Shown here: in pieces, positions 6,946-18,402 of the stretch
Numbering within the stretch: position 1 is the first letter of the stretch
How the letters are laid out: each line of letters starts with the position of its first letter
Origin: an uncultured Ideonella sp.
Lineage (GTDB): Bacteria > Pseudomonadota > Gammaproteobacteria > Burkholderiales > Burkholderiaceae
NCBI GenBank assembly: GCA_946479475.1
Contig: CAMLGG010000030.1
Coordinates: 1 to 31,240 of the forward strand
DNA length: 31,240 nt
Direction: 5' to 3'
Made by a program: the position numbers and the translations under genes
Notes under the pieces: generated by a model
Seen by the model: the letters and a program-made list of their open reading frames with translations, nothing else
What the model was told of the DNA's origin: nothing
Database searches by the model: none

Positions 6946-7374
6946 ATGGACCGAAGCCCCGCCCCGATGATCGCCTGCCGAATCCCCCGCCCTGCCGAGA
7001 GCGCGCCGAAAGACGCGGCGCTCGCGTGCTGGCTCGGCATCGCGATCGCCGGCGTCGCCCTGCTGCCCACCGGCGCTGCGCTGCGATCGCTCTGGATCGC
7101 GCCGTGGGTTGAAGAAGCCGTGTGGCGCTGGGGCCTGCAGGCGCCGGTGGCGCGCCGCTTCGGCCATGCCGCGGCCATCACGCTGAGCGCGCTCGCCTTC
7201 GGCCTGGCCCATCTTCTCTTCGCGGCCGACCCGGCGCACGCGTGGCGCGCCGCAGCCACCGCCCTGCCCGCCGCGTGGATCGGGCTGGTGTTCGCCCGCA
7301 GGGGCCGCCTCGTGCCCTGCGTCGCCTGGCATGCCGGCTTCAACCTGCTGTGGATGGCCGTCCACCGCCTCTGA
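6946..7374 (+). CDS. mrtJ: JDVT-CTERM system glutamic-type intramembrane protease MrtJ (CPBP family)
   Basis: A 142-residue hydrophobic protein with the three CPBP/Abi (Rce1-like) motifs: E56-E57-x3-R61 in VEEAVWRWGL, H89 in FGLAHLL, and H129-x3-N133 in WHAGFNLLW. It is shorter than most CPBP proteases, having about four membrane segments. The next gene encodes a protein ending in a Gly-rich Cys motif, a membrane helix and an Arg cluster. That is the pairing known for JDVT-CTERM substrates and their dedicated protease, so this protein most likely cleaves that tail in the inner membrane. ATG 6946 or ATG 6967 could be the start; neither has a strong ribosome site. There is a 70-base gap to the substrate gene, with its own candidate promoter. 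Confidence 0.85.
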   Translation: MDRSPAPMIACRIPRPAESAPKDAALACWLGIAIAGVALLPTGAALRSLWIAPWVEEAVWRWGLQAPVARRFGHAAAITLSALAFGLAHLLFAADPAHAWRAAATALPAAWIGLVFARRGRLVPCVAWHAGFNLLWMAVHRL

Positions 7375-7389
7375 ACGACGAACGGCTGT

Positions 7390-7422
7390 TCACCCCGATA
7401 ACCCATTACCGGCACTGACCGA
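7390..7422 (+). promoter_or_regulatory. Candidate ECF promoter before the JDVT-CTERM gene
   Basis: TCACC (7390-7394), 16 bases, then GGCAC (7411-7415) continuing TGACCGA. CCGGCACTGACCGA (7409-7422) matches 13 of 14 bases at 3933-3946 before the ECF sigma gene, and the upstream pentamer sits at the same distance. It lies just upstream of the GGAGA ribosome site (7431-7435). Confidence 0.45.
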
Positions 7423-7444
7423 CACACGACGGAGATAGCACCCC

Positions 7445-9454
7445 ATGATCACTCGCCCCCTCTGGCCCGCCATCGGCCTGGCCGCCGCGCTGGCCTGGCC
7501 CGCCGCCAGCCATGCCGCCGACCCCGTGCTGGGCTCGACGAAGTTCTCGCAGAACTGCACCGCCTGCCACTCGGTGGCCTCCACCGCCACGGTCGACCGC
7601 GGCCGCAACAGCCCCTCGATGATCCGCTCGGCCATCAACAGCGTCGGCATGATGGGCGGCCTGTCGTCCCTGTCGGCGACCGACCTCGAGGACATCGCCG
7701 CCTACCTCGGCAATGCGCCGAACTCGTTGAGCTTCGCGCAGACCACCGTCGGCCAGACCAGCGCCACGCAGACGGTCACCGTCAGGGCCAGCCGCACGGC
7801 CGCGCTTTCGAACCTCGCCGCCAGCCTCAGCGGTGACTTCACCCGCAGCGGCGGCACCTGCGGCTCCACGCTCCCGGCCAGCAGCAGCTGCACCATCGCC
7901 GTCGCCTTCGTGCCCACCGCCGCCGGCACGCGCAGCGGCACGCTGAGCATCACCCACAGCGGCCTGACGACCGCGGTGCCGATCAAGCTCTCGGGCACCG
8001 GCGCCGCGGCCGCCCAGCCGACGATCTCGCTGGACGCCAGCAGCTTCTCCTTCGGCAACCAGACGGTCAACACGACCAGCGGCGCCAAGACCCTCACCGT
8101 CAGCAACACCGGCAATGCGGCACTGGATTTCAGCGCCATCACGCTGGACGGCAGCAACGCCGCCGACTACAGCGCCACCGGCGGCTGTGCCGTCGGCACG
8201 CCCGTGGCCGCGGGCGGCTCCTGCCAGCTGACGCTGCGCTTCACGCCCAGCGCCACCGGCAGCCGCAGCGCCACGCTGACGCTCGCCTCCGACGCCTCCA
8301 ACGGCAAGGCCACCGTGTCCCTCGGCGGAACGGGCCAGGCCGTGGCCACGCCCGGGGCCAGCCTGTCGCCTGCCAGCATCGCCTTCGGCGGCGTGACGGT
8401 CGGCAGCAGCTCCAGCGCCCAGACGGTGACGCTGACCAACAGCGGCAGCGCCATGCTGAACATCACCGACATCTCCGCGACCGGCCCCTTCAGCGCCACC
8501 AACACCTGCGGCGCCAGCCTCGCGGCCGGTGCCAGCTGCCAGATCAGCGTGAGCTTCACGCCGAGCGGGGCGGGCGCGGCCAGCGGGAACCTCAGCGTGA
8601 GCAGCAACGCCAGCGGCTCGCCGCACACCGTGGGCCTGTCCGGCACCGGCGTGCTGGCCAGCACCGGCATCCTGCAGTGGAGCGATGCCTCGGCGGTCAG
8701 CTTTGCCAGCACCACCGTCGGCGACGACGCCGCGACGCACACGCTGACCCTGTCGAACAGCGGGACTGGCACGGCCACGCTCGGCGCCCTGGCGATCGGC
8801 GGAAGCAATGCGGCGGACTTCCGCATCGACGGCGCCTCCACCTGCGCGGCCAGCCAGCAGCTCGCCGCGGGGGCGCAATGCACGGTGGTCCTCGGCTTCT
8901 CGCCCAGCGCGGCCGGTTCGCGCAGCGCCAGCCTGACCGTGAACGCGACCAACGCCAGCACGCCGGACGCGATCGCCCTGTCCGGCACCGGCGTCGCTGC
9001 CGCGGCCCCGGTGCTGGGACTGTCGGCCGACTCGATGAGCTTCGTCGCCCCCGCGACCGGCACGGCCCCGGCACAGACGCTGACCCTGACGAACTCCGGC
9101 ACCGCCGACCTTCACCTGAGCGCCCTGTCCATCAGCACGGCGAACTTCAGCCTGGCCGACGGCAGCTGCGGCGCGGCCCCCATCACGCTGTCGCCCGGTG
9201 CGAGCTGCACGGTCGACCTCAGCTGGACGGGCACGGCCGCGAGCAATCACGAGACGGCGACTCTGACCCTCACCGGCGACATGGCCGGCGGCAGTGCCAC
9301 CGTCGCGCTGAGCGGCGAAGCCGGCGCCGACGAGCCCTCGAACCAGGGCGGCGGCGGCTGCACCCTGGGCTCGGGCACCGGCGCCGCCGATCCGCTGCTG
9401 GCCCTGATGGCCGTCCTGGCCGGCCTGCTGGCCTGGCGCCGACGCAAGGCCTGA
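7445..9454 (+). CDS. Cytochrome c / choice-of-anchor D protein with JDVT-CTERM sorting tail
   Basis: A 669-residue exported protein. It has a signal peptide at 1-24, then a small c-type cytochrome domain with heme motif CTACH at residues 38-42 and a possible Met ligand in SVGMMGGLSS. Five consecutive choice-of-anchor D (ASPM/SPD-2/Hydin-like) Ig-type repeats fill about residues 93-640. Each ends in an LSGTG- or LGGTG-like strand and carries one cysteine pair about 11-16 residues apart (for example TCGSTLPASSSC and NTCGASLAAGASC). The tail is GGGGCTLGSG, a hydrophobic helix and WRRRKA, matching the JDVT-CTERM signal. MrtJ upstream is its probable processing enzyme. Ribosome site GGAGA at 7431. 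The role is probably an anchored extracytoplasmic electron carrier on a long disulfide-stabilised stalk. The partner is not known. Confidence 0.9.
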   Translation: MITRPLWPAIGLAAALAWPAASHAADPVLGSTKFSQNCTACHSVASTATVDRGRNSPSMIRSAINSVGMMGGLSSLSATDLEDIAAYLGNAPNSLSFAQTTVGQTSATQTVTVRASRTAALSNLAASLSGDFTRSGGTCGSTLPASSSCTIAVAFVPTAAGTRSGTLSITHSGLTTAVPIKLSGTGAAAAQPTISLDASSFSFGNQTVNTTSGAKTLTVSNTGNAALDFSAITLDGSNAADYSATGGCAVGTPVAAGGSCQLTLRFTPSATGSRSATLTLASDASNGKATVSLGGTGQAVATPGASLSPASIAFGGVTVGSSSSAQTVTLTNSGSAMLNITDISATGPFSATNTCGASLAAGASCQISVSFTPSGAGAASGNLSVSSNASGSPHTVGLSGTGVLASTGILQWSDASAVSFASTTVGDDAATHTLTLSNSGTGTATLGALAIGGSNAADFRIDGASTCAASQQLAAGAQCTVVLGFSPSAAGSRSASLTVNATNASTPDAIALSGTGVAAAAPVLGLSADSMSFVAPATGTAPAQTLTLTNSGTADLHLSALSISTANFSLADGSCGAAPITLSPGASCTVDLSWTGTAASNHETATLTLTGDMAGGSATVALSGEAGADEPSNQGGGGCTLGSGTGAADPLLALMAVLAGLLAWRRRKA

Positions 9455-9480
9455 CTGAACGCTTTCGCAGGAGCACGACC

Positions 9481-10002
9481 ATGAACTTCCACATCTCCCG
9501 TCGCGCGCTGCTCCAGGTCACCGGCCTGGGCGCCGCCGCGCTCGTCCTGCCGCGTGCGGCCATGGCCGTCGAGCCCGGCCAGGCCCTGCCGCTCGCCAGC
9601 GTCCCCGGCGCTGCCGGGCAGGCCGCGGTGCCGCTGTTCGACGGCAAGGCCCGGGCCACCTACATCGACTTCTGGGCCTCGTGGTGCGGTCCGTGCCGGC
9701 AGTCCTTCCCGTGGATGAACCGCATGCAGTCGCAGTTCGGGCCCAAGGGCCTGCGCGTGGTCGCGGTGAACCTCGACAGCCAGCCGGCCGACGCCCAGCG
9801 CTTCCTGCAGCAATGGCCGGCGCAGTTCACGCTGGCCTTCGATCCCACGGCCGAGGCCGCTCGACGCTTCGGCATCAAGGCCATGCCGAGCTCCGTGCTG
9901 CTGGGGGCCGACGGCAAGGTCGTCGCCACCCATGCCGGCTTCCGCGAGGAGGACACCGGCCCACTCGAAGCCCGCATCGCCGCCGCACTCGGCAGCTCCT
10001 GA
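9481..10002 (+). CDS. TlpA/ResA-like periplasmic thioredoxin-family protein
   Basis: A 173-residue thioredoxin-fold protein. The N-terminus, SRRALLQVTG, followed by a hydrophobic stretch and an AMA cleavage site, is a twin-arginine-like signal, so export by Tat is possible although Sec cannot be excluded. The active site W68-C69-G-P-C72 lies in FWASWCGPCRQSFPWM, and the cis-proline segment is KAMPSSVLL. The form is the TlpA/ResA type, usually reduced by DsbD or CcdA. A ribosome site AGGAG (9469-9473) precedes the ATG, and the gene follows the JDVT-CTERM gene by 26 bases. It probably reduces disulfides or prepares heme-binding cysteines in the neighbouring envelope proteins, with DsbD, encoded three genes downstream, as electron source. 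Confidence 0.9.
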   Translation: MNFHISRRALLQVTGLGAAALVLPRAAMAVEPGQALPLASVPGAAGQAAVPLFDGKARATYIDFWASWCGPCRQSFPWMNRMQSQFGPKGLRVVAVNLDSQPADAQRFLQQWPAQFTLAFDPTAEAARRFGIKAMPSSVLLGADGKVVATHAGFREEDTGPLEARIAAALGSS

Positions 10003-10019
10003 CCCATCGCCTGCACGAC

Positions 10020-10250
10020 ATGACCTTCCAGCTCCCCTCACGGCTCTTCGCCACAGCGCTCGCCCTCGCGGCCCTGGGCGGCTGCGCGATGCAGCCGCCC
10101 CAGCCCTGGGAAAAGCGCGCCCTCGCCAAGCCCGAGATGACCCTGTCCGGCGACCCGCTCGCCGACCGCTTCGACCAGCACGTCTACAACAGCAAGGAAA
10201 ACGCGTCGGGTGGCTACGGCGTAGGCGGAGGTGGCTGTGGCTGCAATTGA
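10020..10250 (+). CDS. DUF4266 lipoprotein
   Basis: A 76-residue lipoprotein with a signal peptide ending in the lipobox LGGC (C22). The mature part holds WEKRALAKPEMTL, then DPLADRFDQHVYNSKENASGG, with a Gly-rich end GVGGGGCGCN. This composition is characteristic of DUF4266, whose members are small and usually encoded beside DUF3570 proteins. The C-terminal CGC is a possible dithiol or metal site. It lies 17 bases after the thioredoxin gene and its last 20 bases overlap the longest reading of the DUF3570 gene. The molecular role is unknown; its place suggests a partner or assembly factor of the flavinylated DUF3570 protein at the outer membrane. Confidence 0.88.
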   Translation: MTFQLPSRLFATALALAALGGCAMQPPQPWEKRALAKPEMTLSGDPLADRFDQHVYNSKENASGGYGVGGGGCGCN

Positions 10251-11469
10251 GCCCCCACGCCCCCTTCCGGGGGCTGCCCCCCGAGGGGGCTCGCGCAGCG
10301 GCCCGGCAGAGCCGGATCCGCGCACGCCCCTTGAAGGGAGCGGCGCTGCGCGCGCTCCGTTGGGCGCGGTTCTCGCAGCGGCTTTGCTGTTGCCGGGCGT
10401 GATGGCGCCGGCCATGGCCGAGACGGCGCCCGAGCAGGGCGTGGTCGAAGTGAAGCTTTCGAACTACCGCGACTGGCAACCCGGACTCGACCGGGTGAAG
10501 GTCGACGCGCCGTCGATCTACGCGCTGGTGCCGCTCGATGCGCACTGGTCGCTCGAAGGCTCGGCGGTGAACGACGCCGTCTCGGGAGCCTCGCCGCGCT
10601 ATCACAGCGCGGTCTCGGGCGCCTCGAAGATGGACGACTCGCGCACCGCCGGTGACCTCAAGCTCACCCACTACGCCGACCGCCAGGCCTGGTCGATAGG
10701 CGCGGCGAGTTCGTCCGAGCACGACTACCGCTCGAACACGCTGTCGGGCGAATGGCGGATCTCGAGCGAGGACAACAACCGCACCTGGAACCTCGGCCTG
10801 GCCTATGGCGACGACGCCATCGGCTCGACCAACGACCCGACGCTCGACAAGAGCCGCCGCACCTGGCAACTCATCGCCGGCGTCACCCAGGCCTGGACGC
10901 CTGTCGACCTGGTGCAGCTGAACCTGGGCTACAGCCTCGGCAAGGGCTACTTCTCGGACCCGTACAAGTTCCCCGACTCCCGCCCCGACGAGCGCCGCCA
11001 GGCCACCGCGCTGCTGCGCTGGAACCACCACTTCGAAGCCTGGGGCTCGACCCTGCACACGAGCTGGCGGCTGTACGACGACAGCTGGGGCGTGCGCGCC
11101 AACACGATCGATGCCGCCTGGGTTCAGCCGGTGGCCGAGGGCTGGAGCGTGACGCCGATGCTGCGCTACACCACCCAGCGCGCGGCCCGCTTCTACTACG
11201 ACCCGGTCTACGACGCCGCGCTCGGCGCGCCCTTCCCGCCCGGCTTCGCCGGCCTCGCGCACTACTCGGCGGACCAGCGGCTGTCGGCCTTCGGTGCCGT
11301 CACCGCGGGCCTGCGCGTGGACTGGCAGGTCACGCCGCTGTGGAAGCTGGACCTGAGCTACGCGCGCTACGAGCAGCGTGGCGACTGGCGCCTGGGCGGC
11401 GATGGCTCGCCCGGCCTGGAGCCCTTCAACGCGCGCTGGTGGCAGCTGGGCGTGTCGCGCAGCTTCTGA
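10231..11469 (+). CDS. DUF3570 protein, probable flavinylated outer-membrane barrel
   Basis: About 390-412 residues depending on the start. The mature protein begins after APAMA and reads EQGVVEVKLSNYRDWQPGL, followed by beta strands rich in Trp/Tyr and a C-terminal LGVSRSF, consistent with an outer-membrane barrel. Two candidate FMN attachment motifs of the ApbE type are adjacent: DAVSGAS at 10573-10593 (residues 115-121) and SAVSGAS at 10606-10626. DUF3570 is an established ApbE target (bioinformatic and experimental work on flavinylation by Meheust and colleagues). The start is uncertain: GTG 10231 or GTG 10237 reads through repeat copy B, whereas TTG 10360 gives a short signal peptide without positive charge. 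The gene is followed after 7 bases by apbE. Confidence 0.88.
   Translation: MAVAAIEPPRPLPGAAPRGGSRSGPAEPDPRTPLEGSGAARAPLGAVLAAALLLPGVMAPAMAETAPEQGVVEVKLSNYRDWQPGLDRVKVDAPSIYALVPLDAHWSLEGSAVNDAVSGASPRYHSAVSGASKMDDSRTAGDLKLTHYADRQAWSIGAASSSEHDYRSNTLSGEWRISSEDNNRTWNLGLAYGDDAIGSTNDPTLDKSRRTWQLIAGVTQAWTPVDLVQLNLGYSLGKGYFSDPYKFPDSRPDERRQATALLRWNHHFEAWGSTLHTSWRLYDDSWGVRANTIDAAWVQPVAEGWSVTPMLRYTTQRAARFYYDPVYDAALGAPFPPGFAGLAHYSADQRLSAFGAVTAGLRVDWQVTPLWKLDLSYARYEQRGDWRLGGDGSPGLEPFNARWWQLGVSRSF
10251..10355. repeat. GC-rich hairpin repeat, copy B
   Basis: Near-identical to copy A over about 100 bases: GCCCCC-TTCC-GGGGGC at 10259-10274, C6-GA-G5, the conserved hairpin at 10298-10321 with an AGA loop, and GGCGCTGCGCGCGC at the end. 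It starts right after the DUF4266 stop codon and is read in frame into the presumed N-terminus of the DUF3570 protein (residues 8-42). It therefore separates, or couples, two genes that normally belong to one transcript. Confidence 0.85.
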
Positions 11470-11476
11470 GTCAACG

Positions 11477-15383
<3,907 letters not shown>

Positions 15384-15490
15384 ACGGCTGCGGGGCGGCA
15401 TTAGTTTCCCGTCAGCGACGACGGCGCCTCCCCTGGCCATCCGCCGCCGCCAGCCGTAAGCTTCCTGCCATCTCGTCAACCCTGAGTGTC

Positions 15491-15826
15491 GTGAATCAAC
15501 TCCTCCTCGAGCGGGATCCCCTGCGCAGCCTGCTCGCCAGCGCGCTCGGCCCCCTCGGTGGCACGCTCCTGTGGCTCCTCGTCCGGCTGGTCTCGGCCGC
15601 CCTGTACCCGTGGGCCTGGGCCTGGTCGCAGCTGCGCCACTGGCACCGGCACCACGACGAGCGAGAGCACCGGATGGCCTGGACCGCCGTGGCCGCCGCG
15701 TGTGCCGTGCTGCTGACCGGCGTCGCCGTGGCCCGGCACGCCGAGCCGCCCGTGCTCGTCGCGCAGGCGGCGGCCCATGCGCCGGACAGCTGCATCGGCG
15801 GGCACCGCAGCCCGCGCCACTGCTAG
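15491..15826 (+). CDS. Hypothetical small membrane protein
   Basis: A 111-residue protein from a GTG start. Two hydrophobic segments (about residues 20-45 and 62-82) flank a charged HWHRHHDEREHR stretch. The C-terminal tail has two cysteines (DSCIGG and a terminal Cys). Codon use is strongly G/C at third positions, which supports real coding. I do not recognise the family. It is convergent with the acyltransferase gene and overlaps its end by four bases. Its start is uncertain because no ribosome site is clear. Confidence 0.55.
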   Translation: MNQLLLERDPLRSLLASALGPLGGTLLWLLVRLVSAALYPWAWAWSQLRHWHRHHDEREHRMAWTAVAAACAVLLTGVAVARHAEPPVLVAQAAAHAPDSCIGGHRSPRHC

Positions 15827-17022
15827 AGCCGGGACTCGCCCGCCACCATCTGCCCGCCGGCCGGGGCCGGCTGCGGGAACAGCGTCGGCACGACCTTGTC
15901 CCGCCAGCGCATCACCGGCTTCTCGACCAGCCGGTACAGCGCCCAGCCGGCACCGAAGCACACCACGGCGATGACGAGGACACGCAGCGGCTCGGGCCAG
16001 CCGAGTCCCGCCAACAGCCCAGCCACGATCACCGCCACCGCCTTGTGCGTGAGGTAGACGGAGTACGAAGTCGCCGCGATCAACTTCGCCCCCGGCACCT
16101 TCGCCTCGCGCAGCGGCGAATCGAAGGCCACCGCGCCGACCAGCAGCACGGCGTAGGCCCAGGCGATCAGCGAATAGCCAGCGATCGTCATGAAGGCGCC
16201 GTAGCCGTAGCCGTCGATGTAGTAATGCCGCTCGACACCCCACCAGACCAAGCCGACCGCCATCACGCCCGCGAGAAGCCAGGTCCGCGTCGCCGAGGTG
16301 AAGTGGGTCCAGGCCAGCGGATGCTTCTCGCGCCACAGCGCCACGGCCAGGCCCGGCAGGAACTCGTCGATGCGGGCCAGGGTGCCGTAGTAGGCGACGG
16401 GGTAGTAGCCCTGGGTGCCGGAGCCGCCCGCCTCGACCTCGCGCCCGAACTGCAGCCACAGCCAGGTGCGCCAGGCCATCGCCGCCAGCGTGCCGAGCGC
16501 GATCAGCGCCCACGCGCTGCGCACCGTCAGGCCCCAGGCGGCCGCCAGCCGCAGCCCCGCCCAGACCACCAGCGGCAGCAGCAGGTAGAACTGCTCCTCG
16601 ATGCACAGCGACCAGGCATGGGAGAACGCGGTGCCCGGCTGCAGCCCCCAGTTCTGCGTGAAGGTGAGGAAGCGCCACAGCGGCGGCGGCGCCTTGCCGC
16701 CCATCACCGCCGGGAACAGGAAGTACAGCGCCAGCACCACCCAGAAGGCCGGCAGGGTGCGCAGCAGCCGCCGTGCGTAGAACGCGGGGATCGACAGCTG
16801 CTGCCCGCGCGCGAGACCGGAGAAGACCTGCTGTCCGATCAGGTAGCCGCTGAGCACGAAGAACAGGTCCACCCCCGTCCAGCCCACGTTGCCCAGCCAG
16901 CCGAAGGTCGCCTGGTGGCTGACGAAGACCTGGTAGTGGTAGAGGAAGACCAGGCCGATGGCCAGGGCGCGCAGGGTGTCGAGGCCGGGTTGGCGATGCC
17001 GGGGCAGGGACTCGGTGGACAT
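15823..17022 (-). CDS. Acyltransferase 3 family membrane protein (OafA/YrhL type)
   Basis: A 399-residue integral membrane protein with about ten hydrophobic segments. Near the N-terminus, QPGLDTLRALAIGLVFLYHY carries the family arginine and active-site histidine, and VGWTGVDLFFVLSGYLIGQQ is the second hallmark. SWSLxxEEQFYLLLPL appears as HAWSLCIEEQFYLL. Such enzymes O-acylate LPS, exopolysaccharide or other surface sugars using acyl-CoA; the substrate here is unknown. The ATG at 17022 (MSTESLPRH) is preferred over the GTG at 17052, which adds ten residues without a ribosome site. The gene is divergent from the NADH dehydrogenase across a 74-base gap that must hold both promoters. Confidence 0.9.
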   Translation of the reverse strand: MSTESLPRHRQPGLDTLRALAIGLVFLYHYQVFVSHQATFGWLGNVGWTGVDLFFVLSGYLIGQQVFSGLARGQQLSIPAFYARRLLRTLPAFWVVLALYFLFPAVMGGKAPPPLWRFLTFTQNWGLQPGTAFSHAWSLCIEEQFYLLLPLVVWAGLRLAAAWGLTVRSAWALIALGTLAAMAWRTWLWLQFGREVEAGGSGTQGYYPVAYYGTLARIDEFLPGLAVALWREKHPLAWTHFTSATRTWLLAGVMAVGLVWWGVERHYYIDGYGYGAFMTIAGYSLIAWAYAVLLVGAVAFDSPLREAKVPGAKLIAATSYSVYLTHKAVAVIVAGLLAGLGWPEPLRVLVIAVVCFGAGWALYRLVEKPVMRWRDKVVPTLFPQPAPAGGQMVAGESRL

Positions 17023-17096
17023 GGGCGTGCGGCAGGTCAGGAAGCCGCGCACGTTAGCATCCGAGGCGTGAGCAGCAACGCGAGCCGGAGGGGCGA

Positions 17097-18380
17097 ATGC
17101 ACCATGACGTGGTGGTGGTCGGCGGTGGCGCCGGGGGCCTGGAGCTGGCGTCCCGCCTGGGGCGCGGCCTGGGGCGCAAGAGCGGCCCGCGCCGCGTGAT
17201 GCTGGTCGACCGCTCGGTCTTCCACATCTGGAAGCCCACCCTGCACGAGGTGGCGGCCGGGACCCTGGATTCGCACCAGGAGGGCCTGAGCTACACCGTG
17301 CTGGCCCGGCGCAACCACTTCAGCTTCTCGCTCGGCGAGATGCGCGGGCTCGACACCTCCGCCCGCACCCTCAGGCTGGGCGCGATGCACGACGAGGAGG
17401 GCCGGCTGCTCGTGCCCGAGCGGCAGCTCTCGTACCGCTGGCTGGTGCTCGCGGTCGGCAGCGGCTCGAACTTCTTCGGCACGCCCGGCGCCGAGCATGC
17501 CTACGTGCTGGAGCAGGCGGCCGACGCCGAGCGCTTCCGCCGCCACCTGCAGGCGGCCTTCACCCGCAGCGCCTTCGCGGCCGACAAGCGGCTGGGCATC
17601 GCCATCGTGGGCGGCGGTGCCACCGGCGTCGAGCTCTCGGCCGAGCTGATCGAGGCCCACCAGGAGACGCTCGCGAGCCTCGACGCCGAGCAGGCCTTCC
17701 GGCTCGACCTGACCATCGTCGAGGCCGCGCCCCGCATCCTCGCCGGCCTGCCCGAGCGCATCTCGGCGCAGGCGCGCACGGCCCTGGAGCGCAAGCAGGT
17801 CCGGGTGATGACCGGCACCAAGGTGCAGGCCCTGCAACCGGATCGCCTGATGACGGACAAGGGCGAGATCGCGGCCGACATGATCGTCTGGGCGGCCGGC
17901 ATCAAGGCGGCCGAGGCCAACGCCGGCTTCGGGCTGGAGACCACGCGCTCCAACCAGTTCGTGGTCAACGAGAGGCTGGAGACTTCCGCGCCGGGCGTCT
18001 ACGCGCTGGGCGACTGCGCCGCCTGCCCCTGGGTCGAGGGCAAGCTCGTGCCCGCACGCGCCCAGGCTGCGCACCAGCAGGCGAGCTTCCTGTTCGGGGT
18101 GCTCAAGAGCCTGCTGCACGAGCGCGAGCCCGGCAGCGGCCGCTACGTCTACAAGGATTTCGGCTCGCTGGTCTCGCTCGGCGAGAACAAGGGCGTGGGC
18201 AACCTGATGGGCGGCCTGGCGGGGCGCAACTTCTTCGTGGAAGGGCTGATCGCCAAGTGGATGTACATGTCGCTGCACCTGATGCACCACCGCGCCATCC
18301 TGGGCACCGGCGGCACCTTCGTGCTGGCGTTGGCACGGCTGCTGCAGCGGCGGGTGTCCGGCCGTCTCAAGCTGCATTGA
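17097..18380 (+). CDS. Type II NADH dehydrogenase-like NAD(P)/FAD oxidoreductase
   Basis: A 427-residue two-dinucleotide-fold flavoprotein. The FAD motif VVVVGGGAGGLELASRL is at residues 5-21 and the NADH motif IAIVGGGATGVELSAEL at about 164-180. VYALGDCAACPW is the second FAD segment, and the C-terminal part (GRNFFVEGLIAKWMYMSLHLMHH) resembles the membrane-binding helices of NDH-2. It probably passes electrons from NADH to quinone without pumping protons. A strong ribosome site GGAGGGG lies at 17087-17093, close to the ATG. It is divergent from the acyltransferase and 22 bases upstream of the lipoprotein gene. A specialised quinone reductase remains an alternative. Confidence 0.88.
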   Translation: MHHDVVVVGGGAGGLELASRLGRGLGRKSGPRRVMLVDRSVFHIWKPTLHEVAAGTLDSHQEGLSYTVLARRNHFSFSLGEMRGLDTSARTLRLGAMHDEEGRLLVPERQLSYRWLVLAVGSGSNFFGTPGAEHAYVLEQAADAERFRRHLQAAFTRSAFAADKRLGIAIVGGGATGVELSAELIEAHQETLASLDAEQAFRLDLTIVEAAPRILAGLPERISAQARTALERKQVRVMTGTKVQALQPDRLMTDKGEIAADMIVWAAGIKAAEANAGFGLETTRSNQFVVNERLETSAPGVYALGDCAACPWVEGKLVPARAQAAHQQASFLFGVLKSLLHEREPGSGRYVYKDFGSLVSLGENKGVGNLMGGLAGRNFFVEGLIAKWMYMSLHLMHHRAILGTGGTFVLALARLLQRRVSGRLKLH

Positions 18381-18402
18381 AGCCGCGAGCCACAATAGCC
18401 CG

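Noticed and set aside
7406..9250. 614-codon minus-strand open frame opposite the JDVT-CTERM gene
   Set aside because: It is a Gly/Ala/Arg-rich shadow with no domain; the plus strand has signal peptide, heme motif, repeats and sorting tail.
11378..11476. Upstream extension of apbE
   Set aside because: It overlaps the C-terminus of DUF3570 in another frame and gives no signal peptide or family sequence.
15476..16678. 400-codon minus-strand frame overlapping the acyltransferase
   Set aside because: It is a shifted frame of the acyltransferase gene and lacks the expected membrane-segment and motif pattern.
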